NCBI RefSeq assembly: GCF_015477835.1
Contig: NZ_JADLQN010000001.1
Coordinates: 1,922,001-1,986,000, forward strand
DNA: 64,000 bases
Source: Nocardia higoensis
Lineage (GTDB): Bacteria; Actinomycetota; Actinomycetes; Mycobacteriales; Mycobacteriaceae
Reading direction: 5' to 3'
Part shown: positions 1 to 9,740 of the stretch, one piece after another
How positions within the stretch are numbered: the stretch's first letter is position 1
Layout of the letters: each line of letters opens with the position of its first letter
Made by a program: the position numbers and the translations under genes
Notes under the pieces: generated by a model
The model's database searches: none
Told to the model about the DNA's origin: nothing
Seen by the model: the letters and a program-made list of their open reading frames with translations, nothing else

Positions 1-785
1 CCGCGGGCGCGGGCGACGCGGGCGGCGCGGCTGATCTCCTCGGTCGCCAGTTGCGGCGCGCGCAACCGGTCCCGCAGTTCGGCTTCCAGCAACCGGCATT
101 CCTCCCGCTCGCCCGGGTCCAGGTCGGCGCCGTCGGCGATGCGCTCGAGCATCGGGCGCGCGACCTTGTCCAGCTCGGCCAGTTGCCGATCACGTTCGGC
201 GTTCTCGGCGGCCATGGTGGCCTCGGCGGCCGCCCGCACGGTCGCCTCGATGCGCAGCACCCGCAGCGAGCGCTGGGTCGGCCCCATGATCGCGACCGCC
301 ACCGAGACCGCCGCGATGGTCATCATCGGCACATCCGTGGCGGTGAACGGGCTGTCGGTCCCGGCCAGGTCGGTCAGCAGCACCACGAGCATCACCCCGG
401 CGACACCACCCCAGGCCACCCAGAACCGGCCGCACAACACCATGATGGCCAGCACATAGGTCGCGGCGAAGATCGTGGCCGGAGTGACCTCCGCGCCCTC
501 GCGGGGAAAACTCCGGCTCAGCGTGGTCGCGATCAGGACTGCCACGATGACGAACAGCGTCGCCCGCCACGGCAGGGGCTCCTGTTCGACCAGCACCACG
601 ATCGCGCCCGCCACGGCGATCAGCACCAGTGCCACTGTCGCCGGGATCGGCCGGAGGTTACCGAAATTGTGCAGCGTGTACAGGGCCAGGGTCGCCTGCA
701 ACAGCACCAGGAACTGCCACGAGCCCTGCCCGCGCAGATGGAGCAGTTCGCGCAGGCTCCCGTCCACCGCCGATTCGCTCCTCAC
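1..785 (-). CDS. Multi-pass membrane protein, probable sensor histidine kinase, 3' end outside window
   Basis: The gene starts at a GTG at 785, which overlaps the stop of the upstream kinase gene in a GTGA junction, and runs off the left edge after about 261 codons. The visible part has several hydrophobic helices (roughly residues 25-165). A charged, alanine-rich helix follows, with a run such as AAEATMAAENAERDRQLAEL, like the linker before the catalytic core of LiaS/NarX-type kinases. The ATPase domain, if present, lies outside the window. The overlap and the kinase and response regulator upstream suggest a second sensor or a paralogous partner in one operon. Family is inferred from topology and context only; a non-catalytic membrane protein is possible. 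Confidence 0.6.
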   Translation of the reverse strand, partial: MRSESAVDGSLRELLHLRGQGSWQFLVLLQATLALYTLHNFGNLRPIPATVALVLIAVAGAIVVLVEQEPLPWRATLFVIVAVLIATTLSRSFPREGAEVTPATIFAATYVLAIMVLCGRFWVAWGGVAGVMLVVLLTDLAGTDSPFTATDVPMMTIAAVSVAVAIMGPTQRSLRVLRIEATVRAAAEATMAAENAERDRQLAELDKVARPMLERIADGADLDPGEREECRLLEAELRDRLRAPQLATEEISRAARVARAR

Positions 786-2215
786 ACTCCCTCCCGTGGC
801 ATGCTCGGCTCGCACAGCGCGAGCGCCTCGTGCCCATCTCGCGCCCGGCCACCCTGCCGGGCCGAATCGCCCACCGAGACCGACCCGCCCGCGTCCGGCC
901 GGTCGGCGGAGCGCGGCAGGCCGATCAGCGCCGCTGGATCGTCCCCTTCCGGTGGAACGGTCCAACTCAACGTGACCGTGGTGCCCTGCCCGGGACGCGA
1001 GACGATCTCGGCGTCGCCACCGGGGACACTGCGCATCCGGCCGAGGATGCTCACGCTCAGGCCGAGGCGGTCGACCGGCACCTTGTGCGGGTCGAATCCG
1101 GCGCCGTCGTCGTCCACCCGCACCCGGACCCCGGTCCGGTCCATCATGAGGGCGACCCCGCGCCGGACGACACGATCACCGGCCGACGCGTGCCGCAGGC
1201 TGTTGCGTACCGCCTCGACAGCGGCCGCGGCCACGGTACCCGCCACGTCGACCGGCATCCGCAGTGCTTCGCCGCCGGGACCGCAGCTCACCCCGATGGC
1301 GAGATCCGGATCCGCCTCGCGCACAGCCGCGGTCAGGAACATGCTCACCGCGTGGGCGTCGAACCGTTCGGAGCAGCCGGCACCCCGGCGCAGGGCGTCC
1401 AACTGTTCGAGAGTGCGGGCCGCCTGATCCCGGAGCACCGGCGACTCGGTGCCCGCGCGGGAGGCGTCGAGCAGCGTCGAGAGCACGGCGTCGTGGATCA
1501 GCGCGGCGAAGCGGGCCCGCTCCCGGTCGCGCGCCGCCGCTCCGGCTACCCGGGCGGCGCGGACTCCCGCCGCGGTCGCCTCCTCGTCCACGGCGGCGGC
1601 GCCCGCCTGCGCGTAGATGGAACACCACAGGAACAACGCGCACAACCCGATGGAACGGAAGAGCACCCCGAAATACCACGACACGGAAGGGTCGGCGACG
1701 ACGAACAGGTTCCCGAACGCGAGCACCACATTGGCGGCCAGCATGTAGGCGATGGCCGGACCGGGGCGCCAGGCCAGCGAGGCCGCGATCACGGCGACCG
1801 AGAACACCCGGAACATCCAGGTCGCCATCGATTCCGGCACCATCTCGTCGAGACTGAACGACACCAGCGTCGCGGCCGCGAGATAACTCACCGCTGTCGC
1901 GCCCGCCATCGCCCGCACGAGCCGCACCGAACCGGCCACCGCCACCGCGGCCAACACGGGGAACAGGGCGAAAGCCGCGATCGTTGCCGCCGTCGCCCAG
2001 CCACCGAGCGCCGAGCGGTGCTGCAGCATCTTGGGCAAGTCGAGCACCGCCGCGATCATGCCCGCACAACCGACCGTCAGAGCGAGCCGCCGCACCATCC
2101 GGTCCGCGGCCGGCTCGGAGCGCATGCCCAGCAACGGACGCGATTCCCACTGCCGCGACAGCCACTCCGACAGCGCCGCCCAGCGCCCGGCACGGTGGCG
2201 CGCGGGCGCAGTCAT
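782..2215 (-). CDS. Membrane sensor histidine kinase (HPK7/NarX-like)
   Basis: 477 residues. About six membrane helices lie between residues 45 and 205, then a short coiled linker. The dimerisation/phosphoacceptor helix contains AALIHDAVL with the likely phospho-His at residue 241. The HATPase core shows an N box EAVRNSLRHA (around 335-343), a G1 box DDDGAGFD (368-375) and a G2-like GQGTTVTLSW near 409-418. The ATG at 2215 overlaps the response regulator stop (ATGA) and is preferred over an upstream ATG at 2248 inside that gene. It should autophosphorylate and pass phosphate to the co-transcribed LuxR-type regulator. The signal is unknown; the small extracytoplasmic loops suggest sensing within or near the membrane. 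Confidence 0.88.
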   Translation of the reverse strand: MTAPARHRAGRWAALSEWLSRQWESRPLLGMRSEPAADRMVRRLALTVGCAGMIAAVLDLPKMLQHRSALGGWATAATIAAFALFPVLAAVAVAGSVRLVRAMAGATAVSYLAAATLVSFSLDEMVPESMATWMFRVFSVAVIAASLAWRPGPAIAYMLAANVVLAFGNLFVVADPSVSWYFGVLFRSIGLCALFLWCSIYAQAGAAAVDEEATAAGVRAARVAGAAARDRERARFAALIHDAVLSTLLDASRAGTESPVLRDQAARTLEQLDALRRGAGCSERFDAHAVSMFLTAAVREADPDLAIGVSCGPGGEALRMPVDVAGTVAAAAVEAVRNSLRHASAGDRVVRRGVALMMDRTGVRVRVDDDGAGFDPHKVPVDRLGLSVSILGRMRSVPGGDAEIVSRPGQGTTVTLSWTVPPEGDDPAALIGLPRSADRPDAGGSVSVGDSARQGGRARDGHEALALCEPSMPREGV

Positions 2216-2892
2216 CCGCGCGGCGCGCGCTCGGGTACCGGCAGCCATCCGTCCTCGACGGCGCGCTTGTAGAGATCGGTCTTGGTGGGCGCGGGCCGTC
2301 CGGCGTCGGCGTACTTCTGGCGGATGCGGCCGAGGTAATCGTTGACGGTCTGTTCGGACAGCCCCGTCATCCGCGCCACCCGCGACGCCTTCTCCCCCGA
2401 GGCGTACAGGGTGAGCACTTCCTCCTGCCGCGGGCTGAGTCCGACGTCGGAGAGTTGCGGATCGCCGTCGATGGCGGCCGCCCAGTCGGTGGTCACGACT
2501 TGTTCCCCGGAAGCGGCCCGGCGCACCGCCGCCACGACCGTCTCCGCGCTCTCGGACTTGCGCAGCACCCCCAGTACCCCGGCCTTGGCGGCCGACCGCA
2601 CCAGGAACGGGTTCTCCGCGCCGGTGAACACCAGTACCTCGACCCCGCGTTCACGGAGCGTACGCACGTTGTCCTCGGGGGCGGAGCCGTCGGCCAACCG
2701 CAGATCGAGGATGACCAGATCCAGATCGAGGTCACCGCCGGTTCGCTCGAGCAGCCCGGCGACCGTGCGCGCCGAATGCACCACCTCGAGATCCGGTTCA
2801 CCGGCGAGCATCGCGGACAGTCCGATCGCGACCGACTCGTGATCCTCGACCAACGCGATCCGATAACGCGTTCCCACACCGGAACTCACCAC
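2212..2892 (-). CDS. NarL/LuxR-family response regulator
   Basis: 226 residues. An N-terminal receiver domain (about 9-130) has the acidic pair E16/D17, phosphoacceptor D63 in LVILDLRL, T90 and K112 (LRKSE). The C-terminal LuxR-type helix-turn-helix covers roughly 150-210, with LSPRQEEVLTLYASGEKASR and the recognition region LSEQTVNDYLGRIRQKY. It is the first gene of a three-gene two-component operon and overlaps the kinase gene by four bases. The promoter should lie in the 111-bp gap to 3003. The regulon is unknown. Confidence 0.92.
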   Translation of the reverse strand: MVSSGVGTRYRIALVEDHESVAIGLSAMLAGEPDLEVVHSARTVAGLLERTGGDLDLDLVILDLRLADGSAPEDNVRTLRERGVEVLVFTGAENPFLVRSAAKAGVLGVLRKSESAETVVAAVRRAASGEQVVTTDWAAAIDGDPQLSDVGLSPRQEEVLTLYASGEKASRVARMTGLSEQTVNDYLGRIRQKYADAGRPAPTKTDLYKRAVEDGWLPVPERAPRG

Positions 2893-3003
2893 GCACTCCC
2901 ATCGTCGACATGCCTTGGCGACAGCGTACGAAACGATGCCGACTTGCAGTATGACGGTTCACGAACAGGAATGTTCGGTCAGCTCCGGGAGAACCGGGAA
3001 AGA

Positions 3004-3468
3004 TTATGCCATCAGCGTCGCGGCGACGGTCGCGCCGAGATTCCAGCACGCCTGCACCGCCGCCTTGTCCGGCTTCCCTGACACCACGACGGTGTCCACG
3101 GCCTGTTCCCAGCCCAGACCGGTGGTGATGGACCTCAGCGCGCGCTGCGCTCCCTCGGTGCCCTCGTTGCCGTGCAGCCAGACTCCGAACGGCCTGCCCC
3201 GCGTCGAATCGAGGATCTGGTAGTAGGCGCTGTCGAAGGCGTGCTTCAGAGCCCCCGAGATGTACCCCAGGTTGACCGGGGTGCCGAGCAGATAGCCATC
3301 GGCTTCCAGGAAATCGGTGGGCGAGCAGGTCAGTGCCGGTCGCCGGACGACCTGCACCCCTTCGATCTCGGGATCGGTGGCACCGGCCAGCACCGCCTCG
3401 AACATCTCCTGGCAGTGCGGAGACGGGGTGTGGTGGACGATCAGCAGCCTCGCCATCGGCTCAGCCAT
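3004..3468 (-). CDS. Flavodoxin-like / NADPH-dependent FMN reductase family protein (Rv2771c-like)
   Basis: 154 residues from the ATG at 3468; a second ATG at 3456 would give 150. The N-terminus ARLLIVHHTPSPHCQEMF (residues 6-23) is a flavodoxin-type FMN phosphate loop after the first beta strand. DGYLLGTPVNLGYISGALKHAF (58-79) is the typical second flavin loop of WrbA/flavodoxin-like reductases. The start overlaps the end of the TPR gene by eight bases, so the two are likely coupled. The gene order with the TPR gene and dapB matches Rv2771c-Rv2773c. A redox role is likely but the substrate is unknown. Confidence 0.8.
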   Translation of the reverse strand: MAEPMARLLIVHHTPSPHCQEMFEAVLAGATDPEIEGVQVVRRPALTCSPTDFLEADGYLLGTPVNLGYISGALKHAFDSAYYQILDSTRGRPFGVWLHGNEGTEGAQRALRSITTGLGWEQAVDTVVVSGKPDKAAVQACWNLGATVAATLMA

Positions 3469-4003
3469 CCTGTTCCGGGCCCTCCTGTGCCGGGCCCTTC
3501 CGTTCGCGGCCTTCGTGCTCACGTTCCAGCCGTTCGAGAGCGACGGCGCGGCGCATGGTCTCGCGGGCACGGGAGCGGTCTCCCGCGTAGTCGTAGGCGC
3601 GCGCCAGCCGATAGGAGACCCGCCAGTTGTCGGGGTCGGCCTCCCACTCCCGTTGGACCTGAGCGAACAATCGGTCGGCCGACTCGCGCTCGATGCGTCC
3701 GGACGGCCTGCGCGGCAGTGCGGAGACATCCAGTTCCAGGCCCTCGTCGTGCATGCGCCGGGCCAGGTGCTGGTGGGCGAGTGCGGCGCGGATCGAGCCC
3801 ACCACCATCCACACCCCCAGGATCGGCAGCAGCAGTACGCCGACGCCGATGGCGATACCGGCGACCTCGCCGGAGGTGATCAGCGCGAACGCCATCCGGC
3901 CGAGCAGCAGGAAGTAGAACGCGAGCGCCAGGACCAGCATCGCGATGAACGCGACGGTCTTGGCGATGCGGCGGCCGTCGCCGGAATCCTCCGCCGCGCT
4001 CAC
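3461..4003 (-). CDS. Membrane-anchored TPR-like protein (Rv2772c-like)
   Basis: 180 residues. Two hydrophobic helices near residues 14-36 and 44-70 are followed by a cytoplasmic segment with a TPR-like helix pair (VQREWEADPDNWRVSYRLAR and AYDYAGDRSRARETMRRAV, about 115-155). The tail is charged and low in complexity (EREHEGRERKGPAQEG). It sits between dapB and the flavodoxin gene, as Rv2772c does. A protein-protein adaptor at the membrane is the natural reading; no enzymatic motif is visible. Confidence 0.75.
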   Translation of the reverse strand: MSAAEDSGDGRRIAKTVAFIAMLVLALAFYFLLLGRMAFALITSGEVAGIAIGVGVLLLPILGVWMVVGSIRAALAHQHLARRMHDEGLELDVSALPRRPSGRIERESADRLFAQVQREWEADPDNWRVSYRLARAYDYAGDRSRARETMRRAVALERLEREHEGRERKGPAQEGPEQDG

Positions 4004-4058
4004 CTGCTCACCTCCGCGAAGACTCGGGCAGAGTGCGGACCCGGCGTTTTCCGGGGAC

Positions 4059-6018
<1,960 letters not shown>

Positions 6019-6126
6019 GCTACCGCCGCGGTGGCCGGTCCACGAGGCCCGTGCTCCCTGTCGCGCTCCGCCCCCGGAACTCCGCCCGACGATCGTGCCG
6101 AAGGTGAGCGCGGCCGGCCGGGCCGG

Positions 6127-7341
6127 TCAGCGCACGACCGCGGCGATCCGGTTGCGGCGCAGACCGAGCCCGGCCGCGCCCAGGCAGGCCAGCGCGACCG
6201 ATGTGACGAACCACGGGAACACCTGCTCGATGCCCCAGGTGGTGGCGGCCCAGCCCGCCGCCACCGTCGGCAGCGCCATGGCCGAGTAGGCGAGCAGGTA
6301 GTAGGCCGACATGGTTTCCCCGCGCTTGTGCGGGGGCACCACCTCCGACAGATGCCGCAGCGAGCCGCCGAAACCGAGGCCGAAGGTGGCACCGAGCGCG
6401 ATGCCCGCGCCGAGGACCGCGATCCAGCTGTGGGTGGCCAGCGCGGGCACGGTGAGCAGCAACGCGGCGGCCATGCCGGTGTCGCCGACGATGGCGGCAC
6501 GGCGGGCGCGGACGCGGTGCGCCACCAACTGCACGGCGGCGCCGGACAATGCCGTCGAGGCGACCACGGCACCGCCGAAGACGAGATTGTGGATGCCGGT
6601 CTGCTGGGCGGCCAGCGACGGGTACAGCGACAGCAAGACGCCGAGCACCGACCAGGCCGCCATCACGCCGATCGCCGAGAACCAGAAGTCGGCGCGGATC
6701 TCCTGCGGCACAGCTGGTTTCGCGATACGGATGACGCCGGGAACGCGCGCGCCGTGCGGTTCGCGCAGCAGCAGCACGCCTGCGCCGACGGCCAGGCAGA
6801 GCACGGTGATCACGACGTACGGCGTGCGCAGCGGGTGTGGCGCGTACTGGGCCAGCAGCGCCGAGCCCAGGATCGCCACGGCCATACCGACATTGAACGC
6901 GACGCCGCTGAGCTGCCCGGACCGAGCGCCGTGCCGCGGGCGCAGATCCAGCAGCGCCGCGGCTCCGGCCACCACCGTCGAGCCGACCGCGAGACCGTGT
7001 AATGCTCTGGCCAGCAACAGCATCGGCACCGAGTCGGCGAGCAGGAACACCGCGAGTCCGGCGATCAGCACGACGAAGGCGCCGACCAGCACCGGCTTGC
7101 GGCCGACGACGTCGGAGATCCGTCCCGACACCAGAACCGCCGCCAGCGCCGCGACCGCGTACACCGCGAACACCAACGTCGTGGTGAACGGCGACAGTTG
7201 CCATTGCTGTTCGTAGAGGCCGTACAGCGGCGCGGGCGCGCCGGAGACGCCGAGGGCGACGCCGGTGGCCGCCAGCACCAGGCCGTAGGCCCATCGCTGC
7301 GTGGCGGGCCGCTCGTCGACCACTGTCGTCAACGCTGCCAT
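6127..7341 (-). CDS. MFS transporter divergent from an ArsR regulator
   Basis: 404 residues with about 12 hydrophobic helices. The start is the ATG at 7341; the open frame further upstream runs through the operator region and is not expected to be translated. The loop VSGRISDVVGRKPVLV after helix 2 matches the MFS motif A. The gene is divergent from the ArsR regulator, with two palindromic sites between them, so it is probably repressed by that regulator and induced by an unknown ligand. It most resembles drug or small-molecule efflux proteins; the substrate cannot be read from sequence. Confidence 0.85.
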   Translation of the reverse strand: MAALTTVVDERPATQRWAYGLVLAATGVALGVSGAPAPLYGLYEQQWQLSPFTTTLVFAVYAVAALAAVLVSGRISDVVGRKPVLVGAFVVLIAGLAVFLLADSVPMLLLARALHGLAVGSTVVAGAAALLDLRPRHGARSGQLSGVAFNVGMAVAILGSALLAQYAPHPLRTPYVVITVLCLAVGAGVLLLREPHGARVPGVIRIAKPAVPQEIRADFWFSAIGVMAAWSVLGVLLSLYPSLAAQQTGIHNLVFGGAVVASTALSGAAVQLVAHRVRARRAAIVGDTGMAAALLLTVPALATHSWIAVLGAGIALGATFGLGFGGSLRHLSEVVPPHKRGETMSAYYLLAYSAMALPTVAAGWAATTWGIEQVFPWFVTSVALACLGAAGLGLRRNRIAAVVR

Positions 7342-7360
7342 CGACGCTCCCCATCCGGTA

Positions 7361-7380
7361 GGTTTGATGTTGATCAAACC
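7361..7380. promoter_or_regulatory. Palindromic operator, perfect copy (ArsR/MFS intergenic)
   Basis: GGTTTGAT-GTTG-ATCAAACC is a perfect 8-bp inverted repeat with a 4-bp spacer, 20 bp upstream of the MFS start and 49 bp upstream of the arsR start. A second, imperfect copy lies 13 bp further on. Position and symmetry fit a binding site for the dimeric winged-helix regulator encoded next to it. Confidence 0.75.
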
Positions 7381-7393
7381 CAACACTACATTC

Positions 7394-7413
7394 GGTTCGA
7401 TGATCGTCAAACC
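7394..7413. promoter_or_regulatory. Palindromic operator, second imperfect copy
   Basis: GGTTCGAT-GATC-GTCAAACC repeats the 7361-7380 site with two mismatches between its arms. It starts 33 bp after the first copy, about three helical turns, so two dimers could sit on the same face of the DNA. It ends 15 bp before the arsR ATG, a position suited to autorepression. Confidence 0.65.
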
Positions 7414-7428
7414 ACCGGGGAGAATCGC

Positions 7429-7752
7429 ATGACCGACGCGCAACCCGAACCCCCGCCGCCTGTCGCCGCGCTACCGACCGTGCTGGGCGCGCTTCAGGAC
7501 CCGGTTCGCCTCGAGATGGTGCGCAGATTGAGCAACGCGGGTGACGCGGTGCGCTGCAGCGCCCTCTACGACGCGATCAACAAATCGACCGCGACCCATC
7601 ACTTCAAGATCCTGCACAAGGCCGGGCTGGTGGAGCGGGTCGTCATCGAGGGCAATACCTACCAACGTCTGCGCACCGAGGACCTGGAAACCGCGCTGCC
7701 CGGACTACTGGCCTCCGTGGTCGGCGCGGCCAACCACGCGGCCCAGCACTGA
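7429..7752 (+). CDS. ArsR/HTH-type transcriptional repressor
   Basis: 107 residues from the ATG at 7429, which has a GGGGAG ribosome site just upstream. The winged helix-turn-helix includes LQDPVRLEMVRRLSN (22-36) and the recognition helix KSTATHHFKILHKAGLV (52-68), typical of ArsR/SmtB-like proteins. There is only one cysteine (C43) and no CxC metal motif, so a non-metal ligand or a redox signal is more likely than arsenic or zinc. The gene is divergent from the MFS transporter and shares the two palindromes with it. Confidence 0.88.
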   Translation: MTDAQPEPPPPVAALPTVLGALQDPVRLEMVRRLSNAGDAVRCSALYDAINKSTATHHFKILHKAGLVERVVIEGNTYQRLRTEDLETALPGLLASVVGAANHAAQH

Positions 7753-7762
7753 CGCGCCCCAC

Positions 7763-8188
7763 TCAGCAGGTGTCGTATCGCCAGGTGCCGTCGACGTACT
7801 TCCACGTGGCCGTCTCGACGCCGCCCTCGACCGCCGGCCCGTCGGTGAACCGGACGGTGACCTGCCCGGTGTCGCCGGTGACCGCGACAGTGATGTCGGG
7901 TTCGGCGGCGCCGAGGTCGCGGTCGGCGTACCGCTGCGACATCTCTTCGACGTAGGCGTCCTGACCGAGGGTGAGACGGCAACGCGCCGAGCGGAATTGG
8001 TAGGCCGCCCGATAGTCGCCCGCCGCGACGGCCTGTGACCACTGCTGCGCGGCGGTGCGCAAGGCGCCTTCGCTCGTTCCCGCCGAGTCGGCGGCGTCGT
8101 CGGCGGAGCTGCTACCGCACGCCCCTGCCACCGCCGTCACGACCGCGAGCGTCGCGGCCGCGCGCACGACTCGTCCGATGCGGATCAT
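7763..8188 (-). CDS. Secreted lipoprotein with NTF2/DUF4878-like C-terminal domain
   Basis: 141 residues. The N-terminal signal peptide has a positive start, a hydrophobic core and the lipobox AGAC with lipidated C24. A Ser/Asp/Ala linker precedes an alpha+beta domain with WSQAVAAGDYRAAYQFRSARC and a closing WKYVDGTWRYDTC, which together look like an NTF2/cystatin-like fold. Two further cysteines (in SARCR and at the C-terminus) could form a disulfide outside the cell. The gene converges on arsR with only 10 bp between stops. Function is unknown. Confidence 0.7.
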   Translation of the reverse strand: MIRIGRVVRAAATLAVVTAVAGACGSSSADDAADSAGTSEGALRTAAQQWSQAVAAGDYRAAYQFRSARCRLTLGQDAYVEEMSQRYADRDLGAAEPDITVAVTGDTGQVTVRFTDGPAVEGGVETATWKYVDGTWRYDTC

Positions 8189-8212
8189 CCGATCTCCTCG
8201 TCTCCCGATGAG

Positions 8213-8240
8213 GGGCCTGCCCCCACGCGGGGACAGGCCC
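8213..8240 (-). terminator. Hairpin downstream of pepR
   Basis: GGGCCTG-C-CCCC, loop ACGC, GGGG-A-CAGGCCC forms a 12-bp stem with one mismatch, 65 bp after the pepR stop and 25 bp before the lipoprotein start. It lacks a U-tract, as is common in actinobacteria. Confidence 0.6.
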
Positions 8241-8304
8241 GGAACCGCTCGCCACGGTATCGCGGCAGTGCGGAAAGGCCCGCGGACGGTAGCGATCCGC
8301 GGTC

Positions 8305-9669
8305 TCAGGCGACCAGGCGACGCACCGCGGCGGGCAGGTCACGTGTCCGCCGGTACGGTCCGGTGACCGAGGCCGCGAACGGGCGCGACAGCAATGTCGA
8401 GGCGATAGCGGCGACCTCGTCGGTGGTCACGGCATCGATGCGCGAGAGCGTCTCGGAGACACTGCGGTGATTGCCGTAGCTGAGTTCGCTGCGCCCGATC
8501 CGGTTCATCCGCGACCCGGAATCCTCCAGGCCGAGCACGAGCCCGCCACGCAGCGACCCCTTCGCGCGGGCGCATTCGGCATCGGTGACGCCGTGTTCGG
8601 CGATCTCCTCGAGCACCCCACGCGCCAGCTCCGCCACCTGCCCGAGGTTCTCCGGCTGGCAACCCAGGTACACCGAGAACGCCCCGGTGTCGGCGAAGGT
8701 GTCCACACTCGAATACACCGAGTAGGCCAGCCCGCGCTCCTCCCGGATGCACTGGAACAGCCGCGAACTGAGTCCGCCGCCGACGACGGTGTTGAGCACC
8801 GACAGCGGCCAGCGCCGTTCGGCCTCGTGACGCCCGAAGGCGCGCACCCCGAACACCAGGTGCGCCTGCTCGCTGTCGCGGAAGTTGCGCCGCAGTTCCG
8901 GAACGGCCCGCCCGCGAAAGGTCCCCTCCCGGCGCGGCGCCGGCTCGGCCGACAGGTCGAGGCGACCGGCGAAAGCCCGGTGCACCAGTTCGACGGTGTG
9001 CTCGTGCTCGACATTGCCCGCCACCGCGACGACCATCCGGTCCGGACGGTAGCGGCGCAGATGGAACCCGCGCAGCTGGGCGGCGGTCATCGACTCGACG
9101 GACTCCACCGACCCGATCACCGGCCGCCCGATCGGATGATCGCCGAACAGGGCGGTCAGGAAGGAGTCGCCGACCAGATCCTCGGGATCGTCGTCGCGCA
9201 TGGCGATCTCCTCGAGCACCACCTGCCGCTCCACGTCCACATCGACCGGTCGGCACAGGCCGTTGAGTACCACGTCGGAGACCATGTCCACCGCCAGCGG
9301 CAGATCCTCGTCGAGCACGTGGGCGTAATAGCAGGTCTGCTCCTTGGCGGTGAAGGCGTTGAGCTCACCACCGACCGCGTCCATCGCCTGCGCGATGTCC
9401 AGCGCCGAGCGCGTGGGCGTCGCCTTGAACAGCAGATGCTCGAGGAAGTGCGCCGCACCGGCGACGGTGCGGCCCTCGTCGCGCGAACCCACGCCGACCC
9501 ACACCCCGACGGATGCCGACCGCACGCCCGGCACGTGCTCGGTCACGACCCGCAGGCCGCCGGGCAGCACCGTGCGCCGCACGCCGGTGTCCACGGCTTC
9601 GCCGACCTCCCGTTGCGCTGACGAACCCCCCTGCGCGAGCAGGGGGGTCGTCGTCTTCTCGTCGCTCAC
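8305..9669 (-). CDS. pepR: M16-family zinc metallopeptidase PepR
   Basis: 454 residues. The inverted zinc motif HFLEH (H74, E77, H78) is present, with the distal glutamate expected in the helix around NAFTAKEQTCYYAHVL. Two M16 half-domains fit the length and match Rv2782c (PepR) and bacterial processing peptidase-like proteins. It cleaves short polypeptides in the cytoplasm. It follows pnp (Rv2783c) as in mycobacteria. Its GTG start at 9669 overlaps the stop of a 19-codon repeat-encoded ORF, which may couple its translation. Confidence 0.92.
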   Translation of the reverse strand: MSDEKTTTPLLAQGGSSAQREVGEAVDTGVRRTVLPGGLRVVTEHVPGVRSASVGVWVGVGSRDEGRTVAGAAHFLEHLLFKATPTRSALDIAQAMDAVGGELNAFTAKEQTCYYAHVLDEDLPLAVDMVSDVVLNGLCRPVDVDVERQVVLEEIAMRDDDPEDLVGDSFLTALFGDHPIGRPVIGSVESVESMTAAQLRGFHLRRYRPDRMVVAVAGNVEHEHTVELVHRAFAGRLDLSAEPAPRREGTFRGRAVPELRRNFRDSEQAHLVFGVRAFGRHEAERRWPLSVLNTVVGGGLSSRLFQCIREERGLAYSVYSSVDTFADTGAFSVYLGCQPENLGQVAELARGVLEEIAEHGVTDAECARAKGSLRGGLVLGLEDSGSRMNRIGRSELSYGNHRSVSETLSRIDAVTTDEVAAIASTLLSRPFAASVTGPYRRTRDLPAAVRRLVA

Positions 9670-9725
9670 AGATTCGTCTTGCTCGGCTTCGTCTTGCTCG
9701 GGTTCGTCGCGCTCGGATTCATCAT
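9666..9725 (-). CDS. Possible 19-residue leader ORF encoded by 15-bp repeats
   Basis: Between pnp and pepR, an ATG at 9725 opens a frame reading MMNPSATNPSKTKPSKTNL. Its TGA overlaps the pepR GTG (GTGA). The coding sequence is three to four near-copies of a 15-bp unit, giving an NPSxT/KPSKT pentapeptide repeat. No clear ribosome site precedes the ATG. It may be a coupling leader, or simply repeat DNA in the gap. Confidence 0.3.
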   Translation of the reverse strand: MMNPSATNPSKTKPSKTNL

Positions 9726-9731
9726 GCTCGA
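9672..9731. repeat. Four tandem 15-bp repeats between pnp and pepR
   Basis: Units on the plus strand are ATTCGTCTTGCTCGG, CTTCGTCTTGCTCGG, GTTCGTCGCGCTCGG and ATTCATCATGCTCGA at 9672, 9687, 9702 and 9717. They fill nearly all of the 71-bp gap between the two genes. Confidence 0.85.
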
Positions 9732-9740
9732 GGACAAGGG

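Noticed and set aside
51..2272. Long plus-strand frames (458 and 547 residues) over the kinase region
   Set aside because: They lie antisense to kinase and membrane-protein genes that have clear motifs, and are rich in Arg/Pro/Gly/His, typical of the high-GC complementary frame.
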